Below are positions 14,158-14,629 of a stretch of DNA of 14,629 nt, in pieces. Both the position numbers and the translations under genes were made by a program. Position 1 is the stretch's first letter. Each line of letters begins with the position of its first letter. The notes beneath the pieces were generated by a model that was given only the letters and a program-made list of their open reading frames with translations, was not told the DNA's origin and ran no database searches. Origin of the DNA: Peribacter sp964404805. Lineage in GTDB: Bacteria; Patescibacteriota; Gracilibacteria; Peribacterales; Peribacteraceae. Where the stretch lies: NCBI GenBank assembly GCA_964404805.1, contig CAYOLJ010000020.1, positions 1-14,629 of the forward strand, given 5' to 3'.

Positions 14158-14163
14158 TATGAT
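14158..14163 (+). promoter_or_regulatory. candidate -10 for murG
   Basis: TATGAT, five of six consensus bases, is preceded directly by CTG and lies 17 nt before the murG ATG. A GACAT/ATGTC inverted repeat (14150-14154 with 14181-14185) spans the same stretch and reaches the start codon. Cotranscription from ftsW is equally possible. Confidence 0.25.
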
Positions 14164-14180
14164 GGAATACTGCAGAATGT

Positions 14181-14629
14181 ATGTCTCCTCAGTGTGCTCT
14201 CTTCGTCGGCGGCGGTTCGCTCGGGCACATCGCGCCATCTGTTGCCATTGCACAATCACTGGCAGAGCTGAAGTCTGACCTCACAATACATTTTGTGGTG
14301 AGTGATAGGGCAGAAGAATCCACATTCTTGGAGCAACAGGGCTTTAGGGCAACTCCATTCCGTTCCCCGCGACTCAGGTGGAACTTTCTCTGGACGTTCT
14401 GGAGAGCAGCACGAAGAGCGCAGAAACTTCTTGAAGAAATACGACCAGATGTCATCTTCGATAAGGGAGGATTTGTAAGTGTGCCGATTTGTTTTGCGGC
14501 AAGGAAAAAAAATATTCCGATTGTATTGCATGAATCCGATGCCGTGAGCGGTTGGGCCAACTGGCTCATTAGTAGGTGGGCGAAGATTGTGTGTTTGGGA
14601 TTTGAGGGAAGCATCAGAGGATCTCACAC
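14181..14629 (+). CDS. murG: MurG-like UDP-GlcNAc transferase, 3' partial
   Basis: The N-terminal 149 residues of a GT28 enzyme; the frame runs off the right edge. MurG adds GlcNAc to lipid I at the inner face of the membrane to give lipid II, the substrate of FtsW. The first Gly-rich loop is GGGSLGHIAP (10-19; usual form GGTGGH-x2-P), followed by an amphipathic IAQSLAELK helix. IRPDVIFDKGGFVSVP (87-102) matches the second Gly-rich block, and IPIVLHESDAVSGWANWLIS matches the HEQN-x-x-x-G-x-x-N region with HESD in place of HEQN. An in-frame TGA at 14160-14162 makes the ATG at 14181 the first available start. Position directly after ftsW supports the call; the loop substitutions mark it as a divergent member. 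Confidence 0.88.
   Translation, partial: MSPQCALFVGGGSLGHIAPSVAIAQSLAELKSDLTIHFVVSDRAEESTFLEQQGFRATPFRSPRLRWNFLWTFWRAARRAQKLLEEIRPDVIFDKGGFVSVPICFAARKKNIPIVLHESDAVSGWANWLISRWAKIVCLGFEGSIRGSH

Noticed and set aside
1..14629. Alternative genetic code (TGA as Gly, known in some CPR lineages)
   Set aside because: TGA ends secA, the glycosyltransferase and ftsW exactly where their families end, and no in-frame TGA occurs inside a conserved gene.

Overview
The window is densely coded bacterial chromosome with balanced to slightly GC-rich composition. It holds 14 protein genes, two of them cut by the window edges, with short spacers and no intergenic gap over about 100 bases. No RNA gene, insertion sequence, CRISPR array or prophage gene was seen. 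TGA is used as a stop (secA, the glycosyltransferase, ftsW), so the code is the standard bacterial one. Almost no start codon has a Shine-Dalgarno sequence, while several have a -10-like element very close by. Together with the compact layout and the divergent versions of TsaB, MurG and the DNA polymerase III delta' subunit, this suggests a Candidate Phyla Radiation (Patescibacteria) genome, perhaps Peregrinibacteria/Peribacteria-like. That placement is inference; no marker in the window proves it.

Layout. Bases 1-4027 (+) are a tight MacAB/YknXYZ-type ABC exporter operon: the C-terminal part of a HlyD/MacA adaptor, a MacB-type ATPase and two paralogous FtsX-like permeases, with junctions of 2, 10 and -1 nt. 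After it come a 40-residue protein with eight cysteines (4098-4220) and a small four-helix membrane protein (4239-4640). A stem-loop at 4685-4720 separates these from the minus-strand pair formed by a membrane-anchored SIMPL protein (4734-5492) and a SufC-type Fe-S assembly ATPase (5583-6341). A [2Fe-2S] ferredoxin (6432-6713) is divergent from sufC. A long minus-strand block follows, transcribed tsaB, secA, holB, TPR protein (11978 down to 6710); its last gene overlaps the ferredoxin tail to tail. Divergent from tsaB are a family 2 glycosyltransferase, ftsW and the start of murG (12040-14629), the last two typical of a division/cell-wall cluster.

How the genes work together: ftsW and murG serve septal peptidoglycan synthesis; the glycosyltransferase probably builds a surface glycan; secA and the ABC exporter serve export; sufC and the ferredoxin belong to Fe-S metabolism; tsaB (tRNA t6A) and holB (clamp loader) are housekeeping. 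The least explained items are the Cys-rich microprotein next to the exporter, two heptanucleotide repeat arrays about 160 bp apart (one in the tsaB/glycosyltransferase promoter gap, one inside the glycosyltransferase gene), and the near absence of ribosome binding sites.
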